A stretch of DNA of 64,000 nt from Toxorhynchites rutilus septentrionalis (taxonomy: Eukaryota > Arthropoda > Insecta > Diptera > Culicidae), in assembly GCF_029784135.1 (NCBI RefSeq), contig NC_073745.1:239292191-239356190 (forward strand), in the 5' to 3' direction. A program made the translations under genes and the position numbers. A model generated the notes under the pieces. It searched no databases and was not told where the DNA came from. It saw only the letters and a list, made by a program, of their open reading frames with translations. Positions 20,813-31,510 of this stretch are shown one piece after another (positions within the stretch are counted from its first letter, which is position 1; each line of letters starts with the position of its first letter).

Positions 20813-22079
20813 TATTTAATTAGGATCAAGTGGATAAAGCCACCATCTAGCAGTACATTTTAAACTTTAGTTTAAATAGATTTTAACTACATAACTTATT
20901 AACTTAACTCTAGTTAACTTATGACTACATAACATATTTCATAAAAAAATATTTTATTCCTTCGTTGCCTCGTCGGTATTATCTTTGTCAGGAACAGCGC
21001 CTGTGGTGGATCGTAAGAATTAAAGGGTGTGTCACATCAAATTGCATCACGGAAAAAACGCTGTAGAAATTCGCCCAGTAGACCGATCCTTTTGAAAATT
21101 TTAGACACTAAAAAAAAACTATTAAACAACTTTTGGCATTTTCTTTTTATTCATACTTCGAGCCCAAGCCCGTATTCTCGCACCTTGGGGCTGTCCACAT
21201 ACCACGTGGACAGAAATAGCACGGTTTTAGACTCCCCCCTCCCCCTCCGTGGACAAGCGTGGACATTTTCATACCCCTACCCCCCTTTGTCTACGTGGAC
21301 ATTTTTCCTTTTTAAATTAAAATAATTAAGGAAAGAACTGATTTGCGTCTAAATTCCATTTAATTTTTCATTCCATTTAAGGGAGACCCCTGTCTCCCTT
21401 GATTAATTTCTTCCATTTGATTCATATGGAATTCCAGTAGGATATTTTACTACAGAGATGCATTGTTTTGCATTGTTTTATGGCAGAGTAACAGTGTTAC
21501 TCAAAATTTTAGATGAATAATGCTTTGCCCACTCCGGGATATGATCGATCACTGCTAATGGCGATTCATCTTCACTCTGGAATTCCGATTCACCTTTAAT
21601 CGGCAGCGCAATTCAAAACCTTTTCCGCCATAGTTCAGAGAATTTTCAGAGGGTATTCAAAGCGTATTGAGATATTTTATTATTTTTCAAATGCTTATAG
21701 ACCATTCGACATTGATTGTCTAGATGACTTCCGAAGTGCTCGCGGGGAAGAATTACATCAGACAACTCACGTATCTTTGATTCCCAACTATGAAATCGAG
21801 CTCAAATCTCAAATATGAAAGTTGAACAGTTCTTGAGACCCATTTTTTGCCTTAGATTGATCCTAATTCAAAAGTACGCTACATAGAACAATTTAATTGA
21901 ATTCATTTGAAAAATGAGAAAATTTTCCGTAATATTCTGTTGTAGAACATTTTAAATAGTGAAAAATAACAATAGGAATAACATTGTAGTGTCGAGGAAG
22001 GAATTTTAGAAGAGTTGGAGAGCTTTAATTTTGTTGATATAAACAATCAAATTCATCATCTATTTTTGGGGGGGAAATA

Positions 22080-22229
22080 TTTTTTTTCTGTATTATAGTG
22101 ACTTTCAACGCTTCTAGCTGGTTCGTCACTTTTACCTTCCATTTTGGAAGAATGTCGGGAGTGAGAATTGAACTCGTGATCTTGAGCGTGAGAAGTATGG
22201 ATGTTACCTCCACGCCAGATCGGCTCCAC
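22080..22229 (-). mobile_element. tRNA-derived SINE-C, copy 1
   Basis: The minus strand reads a tRNA-like head with a B-box-like GAGTTCAATTCTCACTCCCG. The tail is a short A-rich tract (T run on the plus strand at 22080). The target duplication GGGGGGGAAATA lies at 22068-22079 and 22230-22241. It sits inside the 2.04 kb element. Confidence 0.85.
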
Positions 22230-22657
22230 GGGGGGGAAATAATAAAACCCTTAAAAAACGAAAAATTTTAAGTATTTTTTCACTTCTAAAAGGCACCTTA
22301 ATCAATCAATTCAAATGTTTTACAACTGCAATCTATGCGAAATTTTCTGAAAAAAATAGAATACTGGGTTAATTGATTCATGTTTGACGGCTAGTAGTGC
22401 ATGGATCATTTCACGCAAATGAAATATTAATCCCTAGAAATTGACGGGATTCCAGTACTTTGAAAAATTCTAACTTTTCGAGAAAAGTAATGCGAAAAAA
22501 TGATTACACATGAAATTCTGCATGAAAAACTATACAGACATTATTATCCTAAGACTAATTGTTCTCGAGAGCTCTATACAAGCTCTATAGAAAATTGTAT
22601 TTGACAAAAAAACCATATGTGTAATATCAAGGAAACTTAACCATTATGGAATCGCTT

Positions 22658-22805
22658 TTTTTTATCTGTATTATAATGATTTTCAACTCATTTGGCTGGT
22701 TCGTCACTTTTTACTTCCATTTTTGGAAGAATGTCGGGAGTGAGAATTGAACTCGTGACCTTTAGCGTGAGAGGCATGGATGTTGCCACTACGCCAGATC
22801 GCCTC
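22658..22805 (-). mobile_element. tRNA-derived SINE-C, copy 2
   Basis: Same family and orientation as the copy at 22080. The 17-bp target duplication CCATTATGGAATCGCTT lies at 22641-22657 and 22806-22822. The two copies differ at scattered sites, so they inserted independently. Confidence 0.9.
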
Positions 22806-23229
22806 CCATTATGGAATCGCTTATTTTTTATAGGTTTGAGCTAGGAACGTCTATGCATAGCCCGCAACCATAAAAGTTATAGGGTCATACAAAATATCTC
22901 GGTCGCTCACAGTTTACGTGAGTTATTTTTAGAATATGGATTTCAGTGAAGAAGGTCAATGATATATGAAGCACTCTCAAGCAGCTCAATTCGTTTATTG
23001 ATACATACGGAATACTCAAGTTGGGCGGAAAATTTTAAAATTCTTAAATATGGAACAGTTTTTATTTAATTTAGAATGTATCGGTGATTATATTTGAAAA
23101 AATATTCATTTTTCGTGTCCACGTGGACATAGTCTATACCCCCTACCCCCTCTCCGTGGACAAGCGTGGACATTTTCATACCCCCTACCCCCCCTAAAAT
23201 TGTCCACGTGGTATGTGGACAGCCCCCTT

Positions 23230-24206
23230 CCTCTTTACCCCATCCATAAGGTTCTGTACAACGTCAGGTTGTAGTTTTTTTTGAACAGAAATCCATTTTC
23301 TCTTGAAGTCCGCCTCCGATTTGACAACTTTTGGGTTCTTCCGGAGGGCCTGCTTCATAATCGCCCAATATTTCTCTATTGGGCGAAGCTCCGGCGCGTT
23401 GGGCGGGTTCATTTCCTTTGGCACGAAGGTGACCCCGTTGGCTTCGTACCACTCCAACACGTCCTTTGAATAGTGGCACGAAGCGAGATCCGGCCAGAAG
23501 ATGGTCGGGCTCTCGTGCTGCTTCAATAGTGGTAGTAAGCACTTCTGTAGGCACTTCTTAAGGTAAACCTGCCCGTTTACCGTGCCGGTCATCACGAAGG
23601 GGGCGCTCCGCTTTCCGCAAGAGCAGATCGCTTGCCACACCATGTACTTTTTGGCATACTTGGATAGTTTCTGTTTAGAATCTCCTCCGGAACGCTGAAT
23701 TTGTCCTCTGCGGAGAAGAACAGGCCCGGCAGCTGACGAAAGTCCGCTTTGACGTAGGTTTCGTCGTCCATTACCAGGCAATGCGGATTCGTCAGCATTT
23801 CGGTGTACAGCTTCCGGGCTCACGTCTTCCCCACCATGTTTTGCCTTTCGTCGCGGTTAGGAGCCTTATGAACCTTGTATGTACGCTGGCCCTCCCGCTG
23901 CTTGGTCCGCTGGACAAATGAACTTGACAAATTCAGCTTATTGGCGACATCCCGGACCGAACTTCTCGGATCACGTCTAAACTGCTTAACTACGCGCATG
24001 TGATCTTTTTCACTGACGGAGCATCCATTTTTGCCATTCTTCACCTTCCGGTCGATGGTTAGGTTCTCGAAGTATCGTTTTAGTACTCTGCTGACCGTGG
24101 TTTGGACGATTCCCAGCATCTTACCGATGTCCCGATGTGACAACTCCGGATTCTCGAAATGAGTGCACAGGATTAATTCACGACACTCTTTTTCGTTCGA
24201 CGACAT
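23230..24206 (-). pseudogene. DD37E transposase of copy C, C-terminus displaced
   Basis: Starts MSSNEKECREL at 24206. The two helix-turn-helix regions are as in copy A. A CGA-to-TGA change at 23820-23822 stops it at codon 129. The frame then continues through the first Asp (MDDETYVKADF). A one-base frameshift lies near 23685. After it come VWQAICSCG, the second Asp in FWPDLASCHYSKDV, and the Glu in PELRPIEKYW, with 37 residues between Asp and Glu, hence DD37E. The frame runs on to MDGVKRK, where the 2.04 kb element interrupts it. The last codons (VREYGLGLEV, stop) lie beyond it at 21153-21183. Copies A and C have different disabling changes. Confidence 0.93.
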
Positions 24207-24361
24207 TTTTCCAAATTTACGAAAAATTGACAGTGAAGCATGGCCAACGTGATCTATACACTCTTATCTGATTTTAAAGCGAAAGCTGAAGATATAATTC
24301 CTAAAAATTAAATTTCTACAGCGTTTTTTCCGTGATGCAATTTGATGTGACACACCCTTTA

Positions 24362-24530
24362 TTCCGGTTAACAGCACAACAGATCATTTGGTGACACCTG
24401 CAGAGAAGGCTAAAGAGATAGAACAGCACTTCGCCAACTCCCACAATCTTGGGCTGAACATCAATAGTTTCTTTGAGATACAAATCTCCTCATTGATCAA
24501 AGTTAACTTAATGTTCCAATGAATCAGATT
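24362..24530 (+). pseudogene. Non-LTR retroelement fragment (reverse transcriptase N-terminal linker)
   Basis: Open translation reads DHLVTPAEKAKEIEQHFANS then HNLGLNI, typical of the linker before the reverse transcriptase in jockey-like elements, where a new insert is checked by phrases such as TPxEKAxxIxxxF. It begins at the target of copy C, so the transposon probably landed in it. 20950-21020, on the other side, may be the upstream part but is not convincing. Confidence 0.5.
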
Positions 24531-26411
24531 ATCAATTTGAATAGGGCCACCTTCTTCCGTTTCGAGGAATTGTACACAGCGAGCGTGAAATTGATTTTCT
24601 GATAATCCACAAAACCCGTAGCCTAAATACAGTATCCAGTTTAAAGTAGTAGTAGCATCGACGACCCAATTCGAGTGAAACTTCCGCCCCGAAGGGCAGA
24701 AGGAAGAACGGAACCCCTAATCCTTCAACGAAACGCAAAGGCAGCAGCAGCTTTACCCCGAAAATGCGCGCTACCAAACGGATGCATAATGAAGCAACGG
24801 CAAATGCTAACGTTCGCCACAGGATCTCGTTGGTTCACTGATGCGCCTCTGATTATGCTCTGCTCGGCTTTGGCATTCTGGGAGTGGAATACACACCATC
24901 ATCTCCACCGAACACGTTTTCACAATATGTGGAAAAGAACGCCATGAACGCTCCGGAATTTTCGAGATAATAATCGCTGGAATGCGGTGGAAGTGAAAAT
25001 ATGTATCCTTTGCATATGCATGCTTCCATGCCGGGGTTGGCACGCGTGGGTGCGGAATGTATTCAGCTTACTTCGGAACACACATACGCACACACACACA
25101 CACACACGTGGGGAACGATTGTTAGTTATCGCTAAAAAATAGTAGATGAAACTTATGTTAACTTGAATACCCTATGCTATAAGGTATTTCAACACAGTCG
25201 TCTTTCGTAAGCACCGTTCGGCGAACGCGTGTTTCCTGACAAACTCCTGTGAGCTGGAACTGTAATCCGATAGTAAAAGGGCTGAACATTCCAGAAGCAG
25301 TGCCGGGGAAGGAGTGAGACGATAGTTGCCGAAAAAAATACATCATGTATGAGTTGCAACTTTACACATCGCCGTTGATACCGATGTAGAGATTTGTATG
25401 CCACACACCGAATGGAGGATATAGTCCTACCTGGGCCGGATATTACTATGGGATTCCGAAACGTGCTGGAAGTACGCGTTAGGGAACACCGTACTGTGAA
25501 ACTATGATAGTTGTTTGATGAATTCTGGTTTACACAACTGACATCATCCGGTCTTTCTTTCTTCGTCTATCGCCTGCATATGAACATCGGGTACATAAAA
25601 ATCGCTCTAGTCAAGAATATCTTTCATTTCTATCATGACCGAAAAAAACATTTGCATATTCTCTGCTTTAATGATTATATAACTCGAGTAATAATGTGTA
25701 TATAGGAATATAAAACAATGATAAAAACCAAGAAATTATCTCATCACTCACACAATTCACAAATGAATCCTTTGTATCCCGTACCTTCTTCTATCCTGGT
25801 TGTGGTGCATTTTCCGAATGTAGGTCGTCACTTCCGCTCGATTTTAGTGCGAGTCAGTGGGAACTAGCCATACTGCAAGGACAAGTGAGGAAGCAAAAAA
25901 AAGGAGAGATAAAATTGAATTAAAACTTCCCGAGAGGCATTGACAATCAGAGACAGGGAAAAAGCAGAGCTTAACCAGTGTGCCAATATTCGAGTTGAGA
26001 GCGGTTTTTTTTGTCAAACAGCGGAAATGTGTTGCTACAGAATACGAAAAAATGAATGGCTGAACGCGAACAATTAGGCTTAAGTGTTGAAATATACATC
26101 CGAATAAATTGTCAACCAACCGATTGTTGAGTTGTTTTGTGTTTTTTCAGTTTCTGTTCGGCGGTACATATTTGCTAATTAGTACGACATAACAAGTGGA
26201 TTCAACCATCCCAGTGGATTTGCAGTGCGAAAATGAAGCCATCATGATGGAGAACGATGACAATTATGAGAATGTACGTTGTGCTGTTGTACCGAGAAGC
26301 TTGCTCAATTTTCAGACTGGACTGCTTATTTCGCTTTGTAAACTCGTGCTCATTGGTCGTATCCGACAGCACTTGTAAACATTTTATTCATAGCCAACAC
26401 TACATTGCAAA
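24531..26411. other. Mostly single-copy DNA, no gene established
   Basis: 24600-25450 is GC-richer with no repeat hallmark. A (CA)n microsatellite lies at 25079-25107. Overlapping short frames lack recognisable domains. A possible first coding exon at 26230-26272 is listed separately. Confidence 0.45.
26231..26269 (+). other. Candidate start exon (very short), weak
   Basis: After a polypyrimidine-AG (GTGTTTTTTCAG, ending about 26150) there is a GC-balanced stretch. It has in-frame ATGATG in a fair start context, then codons for MMENDDNYEN, then AAT|GTACGT, a good 5' splice-site match. This layout fits a 5' untranslated region plus a short first coding exon. Nothing downstream could be joined to it, so it may be chance. 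Confidence 0.2.
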
Positions 26412-26700
26412 ATGAGGTTTTCAGTTCTTTTGAATGGCACTAAAGTTCGCAGAGGAACTTTTGCCGGCTTAACGTTGGTATGATTTGGGTAATTTTTATT
26501 GAAAGTAGTACTCAATTGAAATTACTAATGATAAATATAATACGGCTTGAATGTTTTCTAAGTGGCAGGCTCTAGAATACAAGTGACCCCACAGTGCGGG
26601 TCGGAAGAAATTTTGACGAAAAATCCTTCGGCCCGAACGGGAATTGAACCCGAACCCCCACATGATAAAGTATGACTCCAACCACTCGGCCGCAGGACCA
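26412..26700 (-). mobile_element. tRNA-derived SINE-A, diverged copy
   Basis: The minus strand reads the tRNA-like head with GGCCGAGTGGTTGGAGTCAT and the B-box region GGGTTCAATTCCCGTTC. The shared body with CACTGT-like GTC and the 3' end (GGCACTAAAG...CTTTTG with GAATGGCAC) follow. No clear target duplication was found, and it is the most diverged full-length copy in the window. Confidence 0.8.
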
Positions 26701-27009
26701 TTGAAATTTTCATGATTTTATTGTTATTTAGAGAATTTGTATTACAAAGAGAATTTGAAACACTCGCGGGCGAATGCAAAAAAAAATGCTTTTTGAGCAC
26801 ACACTGCACCTAGTTCCTAGTTCTTGGAAAAACAAATATATAAGGTCTAAAAGGCATGACAGGGTAAGGAAGAAAAAGGGGAATCACCAGCTCGATGGAA
26901 AATAGTGTATAGGACACCAAATAAGATATATTGGATATTGTTGCACGCCATTCTCAATAGATCCGGGATAAAAATTTTAAAAAAATCTGAAAGTGTGTCT
27001 TACTATGGT

Positions 27010-27362
27010 GTGTCGAGAAATGTTATGAACAAAATATTTTCTTCAAAAATTTAAGTGCCAAAAAATCTTGGAATTTTGAAAAAAAAATTTTTGTGGGATT
27101 TAAAGATTTAGTACTGCTCTGATTCGTATTTAGATGTGTTCGTACGCCGTTTCTAGATATGTGCGATTTTGTTTCAGAATTTAAAAAGTGTTGCGCAGCA
27201 CAATTTTTCTATTTTCCCAATTTTTTATTTTTTTGAGACCTAGTATTGGTCTAATTTGTATTCAAATGGGTTCGTATATGTTTTTTGATATGCGTGATTT
27301 TTTTCAAAAATTTAGAGCGATACGGTACGAAAATATCTATTTTTTGTTTCCATTTTCTTTAT
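27010..27362 (+). repeat. Diverged tandem pair of about 165-bp units
   Basis: Both units share TTAGTACTGCTCTGATT/CTAGTATTGGTCTAATT, GTATTTAGATGTGTTCGTA/GTATTCAAATGGGTTCGTA, GATATG-G-GATTTT and AAAATTTA. Non-coding and AT-rich. Confidence 0.65.
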
Positions 27363-27371
27363 TTTCTAATA

Positions 27372-27795
27372 ATTATACAGTCATTCCATGTCAAACCGAT
27401 ATAGTGGTTCTCAAATCAAAAAAAAAAAAAAAAAAAAAACTGGAAGATTTGTTGTTCATCGCAAAACATTAGACCCGTATTTTTTATTTTTTCATTAGAG
27501 TGCTCATTTCCATTCTAAGGTGGTCCGAAATATCATTTTTTCGCCGTTTTCCCAAAACTTATTTCTTTCGAAAATTCATATCTTTTGAGCTACTGAACCG
27601 ATTCAGATGATCGATATTTCAAATTAAAGCCAATTACTTTTTTGGAAAATATTACTCTTGCCGAAAATTTTGATTGTATTTTCGCAATTATTGATTGTAT
27701 TTTTTGTTGTTGTTTTCATGGCTTTGGACTAGAGGAGACTATGTTTTTATATATTTTTTCTTGAAAGCTGAGAATTTTTCACATAATATATCCAA
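27372..27795 (+). repeat. Family B repeat with A-run
   Basis: Begins CATTCCATGTCAAACCGATA and contains an A21 run (about 27419-27439), GCAAAACATTAGACCCGTAT, CTACTGAACCGATTCAGATG and CTTTGGACTAGAGG. It shares these words with 47895-48110 and 50630-50960. It is followed directly by family C. Confidence 0.75.
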
Positions 27796-28890
27796 AAATC
27801 AGAGTTCATGAGTCCAATCGCAGAACTGTTCATTGGTTGATCTTCTAATCGACCCCATTGAATTTACCTTTTACTGAAAAATTCCTAGTATTGCTATCAA
27901 AACTCATCATTATAATATCAGATTAATGTCAGACACAATTCTCGTTCAAGATTTTTCCTTGCAAATAACATGTTTCTCCGTTACATGGAAAAAATGTTTG
28001 ATACAGAAAATATGATATAATAAAGACATACCCCTCCCCTCTTTTCCCCTTAGAAAGGGGGGAGGAGTGTATATTCACCATGGAAACGTTTCGTGCCCCC
28101 TAAAATCTTCACATGCCAAATTTGGTTTCATTTGCCTGATCAATTTTCGAGTAATGCAGAAATTGGTGTTTCATGTGTATGGCAGCCCCCGCCCCCCAGG
28201 CAGGGAGGAGTATCTAATCCCTGGAATCATTTATTGCACCCTTAAACCTCTAGATGCCAAATTTGGTTGCATTTGTTTCATTTGTATGGCAACCCCCCTA
28301 AGAAAGGGGGAGGAGTATCTAACCACCATGAAAACATTTTTTGCACCCTAAAACCTTCACATGTCAAATTTAGTTTCGTTTACTTGATTAATTATCGAGT
28401 AATGCAGAAATTTGTGTTTCATTCATATGGCAACCCCCCCCCCCCCCCCTAAGAGAGGGGGCGAGGTTTCTAACCACCTTCACATGCCAAATTTGGTTTC
28501 GTTTGCTTGATTAATTCTCGAGTAATGCTGAAATTTTTGTTTATTTTGTATGGTAGCCTCCATTAGAGAGGGGGGTGGAGTGTCTAACCACCATAAAAAC
28601 ATTTATTGCATCCTAAAACCTCCACATGCTAAATTTCGTTTAATTTGCTTGATTAATTCTCGAATTATGTAGAAATTTGTGTTTCATTTGTATGGCAGCC
28701 TCCCTTCGAGAGGAAGGAGGGGTCTCAAACTATCATGAAAACCTTCCCGGCCCCCAAAAACCCCTACATACCAAGTTTCATGTCGATCGGTTCAGTAGTT
28801 TCCGAGTCCATAAGAATCAGACAGACAGACAGACAGACAGATAAACAGAAAGACAGACAGACAGAAATCCATTTTTATATATATAGATTT
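27796..28890 (+). repeat. Family C repeat, uninterrupted copy with about six tandem monomers
   Basis: The left part matches 15990-16264. From about 28040 to 28780 roughly six units of 100-140 bp follow, each with a G-rich/C-rich block, CACCATGAAAAC-type words, ACATGCCAAATTT, CGAGTAATGCAGAAATTTG and CATTTGTATGGCA. It ends with AAACCCCTACATACCAAGTT, a CAGA/(CAGA)n tract at 28818-28865 and TATATATATAGATT. This copy shows what the interrupted copy at 16-20 kb looked like. A C-run of about 18 lies near 28433. Confidence 0.9.
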
Positions 28891-29300
28891 TTTAAATATT
28901 AAAAAAAGAATAGCTCATTGGATTCAATTTTATATGTCGATTATCAGAATCGGTTCAGTAGTTCGAAAGTTATGAAATTTTGAAAAAGTTAAAAGCGACG
29001 AACAATCACTTCTTAGAATTTTGGATATGTTATGTAAAAAAAAAGCTTTCAGGAAAAAATATTTAAAGAAATAACTAGTCCCTCTAGTCCAAAGCCATGA
29101 AAACAACAAAAAACAAATACAATCAATAATTACGAAAACAAAATCCTATTTTTTTGCAAGTTTAATATTTTTCTAAAAAATTGTCTTAAGTTTGATATGT
29201 CGATCCTCTGAATCGGTTGAGTAGTTCGAAAGTTATGAATTTTCGAAAAATAAAACATTTTGACACAAACACATCAAAAATATTTTTTTTTGTATTTTTC
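28891..29300 (-). repeat. Family B repeat, reverse orientation
   Basis: Contains GATTATCAGAATCGGTTCAG, CTAGTCCAAAGCCATGAAAA and GTTCGAAAGTTATGAA. These correspond to the reverse complement or variants of 27540-27780. It abuts family C, so family B flanks family C on both sides here. Confidence 0.7.
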
Positions 29301-29714
29301 TGGTCAAAAATTGCTATCATCAAATTGCGATGCATTCCGTTCTATTTGTCACTCTTTTCAAATGTGTAAGAAAATAAAAAGAATCATTGTTTTAAAACTT
29401 TGACGGCCATGAGTGCCGTACTGCACTCAAAAATTATTTCGCTGGGGTCATAAGTGCAGCAATGCACACGCGAAATCTTCCAAAGTTTCGAACATGTGCG
29501 CTACAGCACACGTTTTACGTTCAAACTGATGTGTTTTTCGTTTTCTACTGACCTCAATACATCGTAGGACACTTCGATCTCATAGTTTGACATCACTGCT
29601 TGTATTATTCTACCAATTACAATTTATCACTGCCCGAAATGCTCCGAAAAGTTTTTATGTCTGGATTGTTTTAAAAGACGACATTTTACTTACTTTACTG
29701 TATTCTCACTTTAC
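29301..29714. other. Non-coding, possible MITE relic
   Basis: 29395-29500 opens ACTTTGACGGCCATGAGTGC and ends near CTTCCAAAGTTT, a hint of inverted ends without clear target duplications. Nothing else is recognised. Confidence 0.3.
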
Positions 29715-30470
29715 TGTATTCTATTAGTCAAATCATTTTATTCGATACCAATATTGAGGGGATTCCAAAAAATACATAGTCGACCATTTTGTGGCGGCGA
29801 TCTTCTCGAATTTATGTTGTTCATAATGTAGTGTATTCTCCAAGTCAAGCCATTTAGCCATTTTTTATCGGCGGTCAAATTGATTTTTTTAAGATCATGG
29901 AATACGCAGTTTTATAATGGCAGTAGAATTGAAGATATGTTCCAAATTTCAGATCAATCAGTGATCAGGAACAGGGTCAAATATCAATTAATGTGGGACA
30001 ATCCTACAAACACTCAAACATGCATACAAACAGAGCAAGCTGAATGAAACTATTCAAAAGTAATTATTTATTTGGGAACCGGGCCATCTTGGACTTTGAT
30101 TTTTCATGATCTACTGTGTTCTACCAGTCGAGTGGTGGCCATTTTGAATTCACATTTTTCATAAATAACTGTCTTCTAATCAAGCCCTTTCATGTGATAC
30201 CTACATTGATGCGGTTGTGAAAAAATATATTATATATGGCGCCATCTTGTGGTGGCGGCCATTTTAGATTTGCATTTTTCATAAATAACTGTTTTCTACT
30301 AGCCAATCCGTTTCATTTGACATCCATAATGATGGGATTCTGAGAAAATATGTAATCTGCTATTTTGTAGTAGCCGCCATCTTGGATTTGCATTTTTCAT
30401 AAATAACTGTGTTCTGCTAGTCAAGCCCTTTTATTTGATATCCATATTGACGGGGTTTTGGGAAACTTGA
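29715..30470 (+). repeat. Family A repeat, longest copy
   Basis: A first module runs 29715-30050 with the full tail (TAATGGCAGTAGAATTGAAG, TTAATGTGGGACAATCCTAC, repeats of ACAAAC). It is followed by at least three monomers with the TTGATGCGG/TGATGGGATT/TTGACGGGGTT word at 30208, 30331 and 30449, that is, spacing of 123 and 118 bp. Several monomers keep GCCGCCAT-TTGGATTTGCAT. Confidence 0.85.
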
Positions 30471-30697
30471 TGACTTGATCGATTTCTCTTCATCAACTTT
30501 TTCTTTAGTTAATAACTCAATTGCAAAAATGTTGCAATTTAAGATTGCTATAGAAACCGATAGATGAGGTTCTGACCTATTTTCCACATTGTCAAATACA
30601 GTTGGGAATATATTTGCAGCTAAGCTATGACCACAATAGAGAGTCGATGCAGAGAAATCGATCAAATCACTTACACCCCTTTCATTTTAAGCCCCTC

Positions 30698-30798
30698 AAT
30701 TATATTACGTTTACCGAAAAAAAAATCGTTTTTTTTTTATGATTCGATTATCCGGAGTGAAAATAAAACCAATACGCCGGATAATCGAGTCCGACCTG
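30698..30798 (-). mobile_element. About 100-bp inverted-repeat end, pogo/Tigger-like (right)
   Basis: The reverse complement begins CAGGTCGGACTCGATTATCC at 30798, with TA at 30799-30800. It matches 8920-9018 through the A run and the CGG-AAACGTA-TATAATT word. No partner end is seen close by on the left. Confidence 0.65.
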
Positions 30799-30828
30799 TA
30801 GTACATTTCGTCTTGTTTCGTTTCGTGT

Positions 30829-31120
30829 GAGAGAAAGAGAAAGAGAGAGAAAGAGGGAGATAGAAAGAGAGAGAAAGAGGGAGATAGAAAGAGAGAGATA
30901 GAAAGAGAGAGAAAGAGGGAGATAGAAAGAGAGAGAAAGAGGGAGATAGAAAGAGCGAGAAAGAGGGAGATAGAAAGAGAGAAAAAAAGGGAGATAGAAA
31001 GAGAGAGAAAGAGGGAGATAGAAAGAGAGAGAGAGGAAGAGAGAGAGAGAGAGAGGAAGAGAGAGAGAGAGAGGAAGAGAGAGAGAGAGAGAGAGAGAGG
31101 AAGAGAGAGAGAGAGAGAGA

Positions 31121-31180
<60 letters not shown>

Positions 31181-31219
31181 AGAGAGACGAGAGAAGAGAG
31201 GAAGAGAGAGAGAGAGAGA

Positions 31220-31295
<76 letters not shown>

Positions 31296-31303
31296 GAAGA
31301 GAG

Positions 31304-31365
<62 letters not shown>

Positions 31366-31396
31366 GAGAGAGAGAGGAAGAGAGAGAGAGGAAGAA

Positions 31397-31466
<70 letters not shown>

Positions 31467-31510
31467 AGAGAGGGAGAGAGAGGAAGAAGGAAGACAGAGA
31501 GGGAGAGATA
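30829..31510. repeat. 0.68 kb GA-rich satellite
   Basis: The purine strand is plus. The first 200 bp (30830-31030) has a higher-order unit of about 24 bp (GAGAAAGAGGGAGATAGAAA plus AGAG). The rest is almost pure (GA)n broken by GGAAGA. It gives long Ser/Leu frames on the minus strand that are not genes. Confidence 0.97.

Larger units (their letters stand above)
21187..23226. mobile_element. 2.04 kb inverted-repeat element with 3-bp target duplication
   Basis: Both ends begin GGGGCTGTCCACATACCACG and continue TGGACA, a perfect 26-bp inverted repeat. The 3-bp duplication CTT lies at 21184-21186 and 23227-23229. Removing the element and one CTT rejoins the C-terminus of the host transposase in frame, which confirms the boundaries. 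Each end also holds the direct repeat GTGGACAAGCGTGGACATTT next to C-rich runs (21250 and 23156). No coding capacity is seen. A 3-bp duplication suggests the PIF/Harbinger group, though CTT is not the usual TWA. Another copy of the end is at 58338. Confidence 0.92.
21023..24359 (-). mobile_element. ITmD37E-like Tc1/mariner element, copy C (interrupted)
   Basis: The inverted repeats AAGGGTGTGTCACATCAAAT (about 45 bp matching) are flanked by TA at 21021-21022 and 24360-24361. The native length is about 1.29 kb; a 2.04 kb element inserted at 21187-23226 expands it to 3.34 kb. It is nearly identical to copy A at 1-689. It appears to have landed in a non-LTR fragment that resumes at 24362. Confidence 0.95.

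Noticed and set aside
27796..28890. Regularly spaced repeats as a CRISPR-like array
   Set aside because: Eukaryotic context, long variable monomers and no repeat-spacer structure; it is minisatellite-like.
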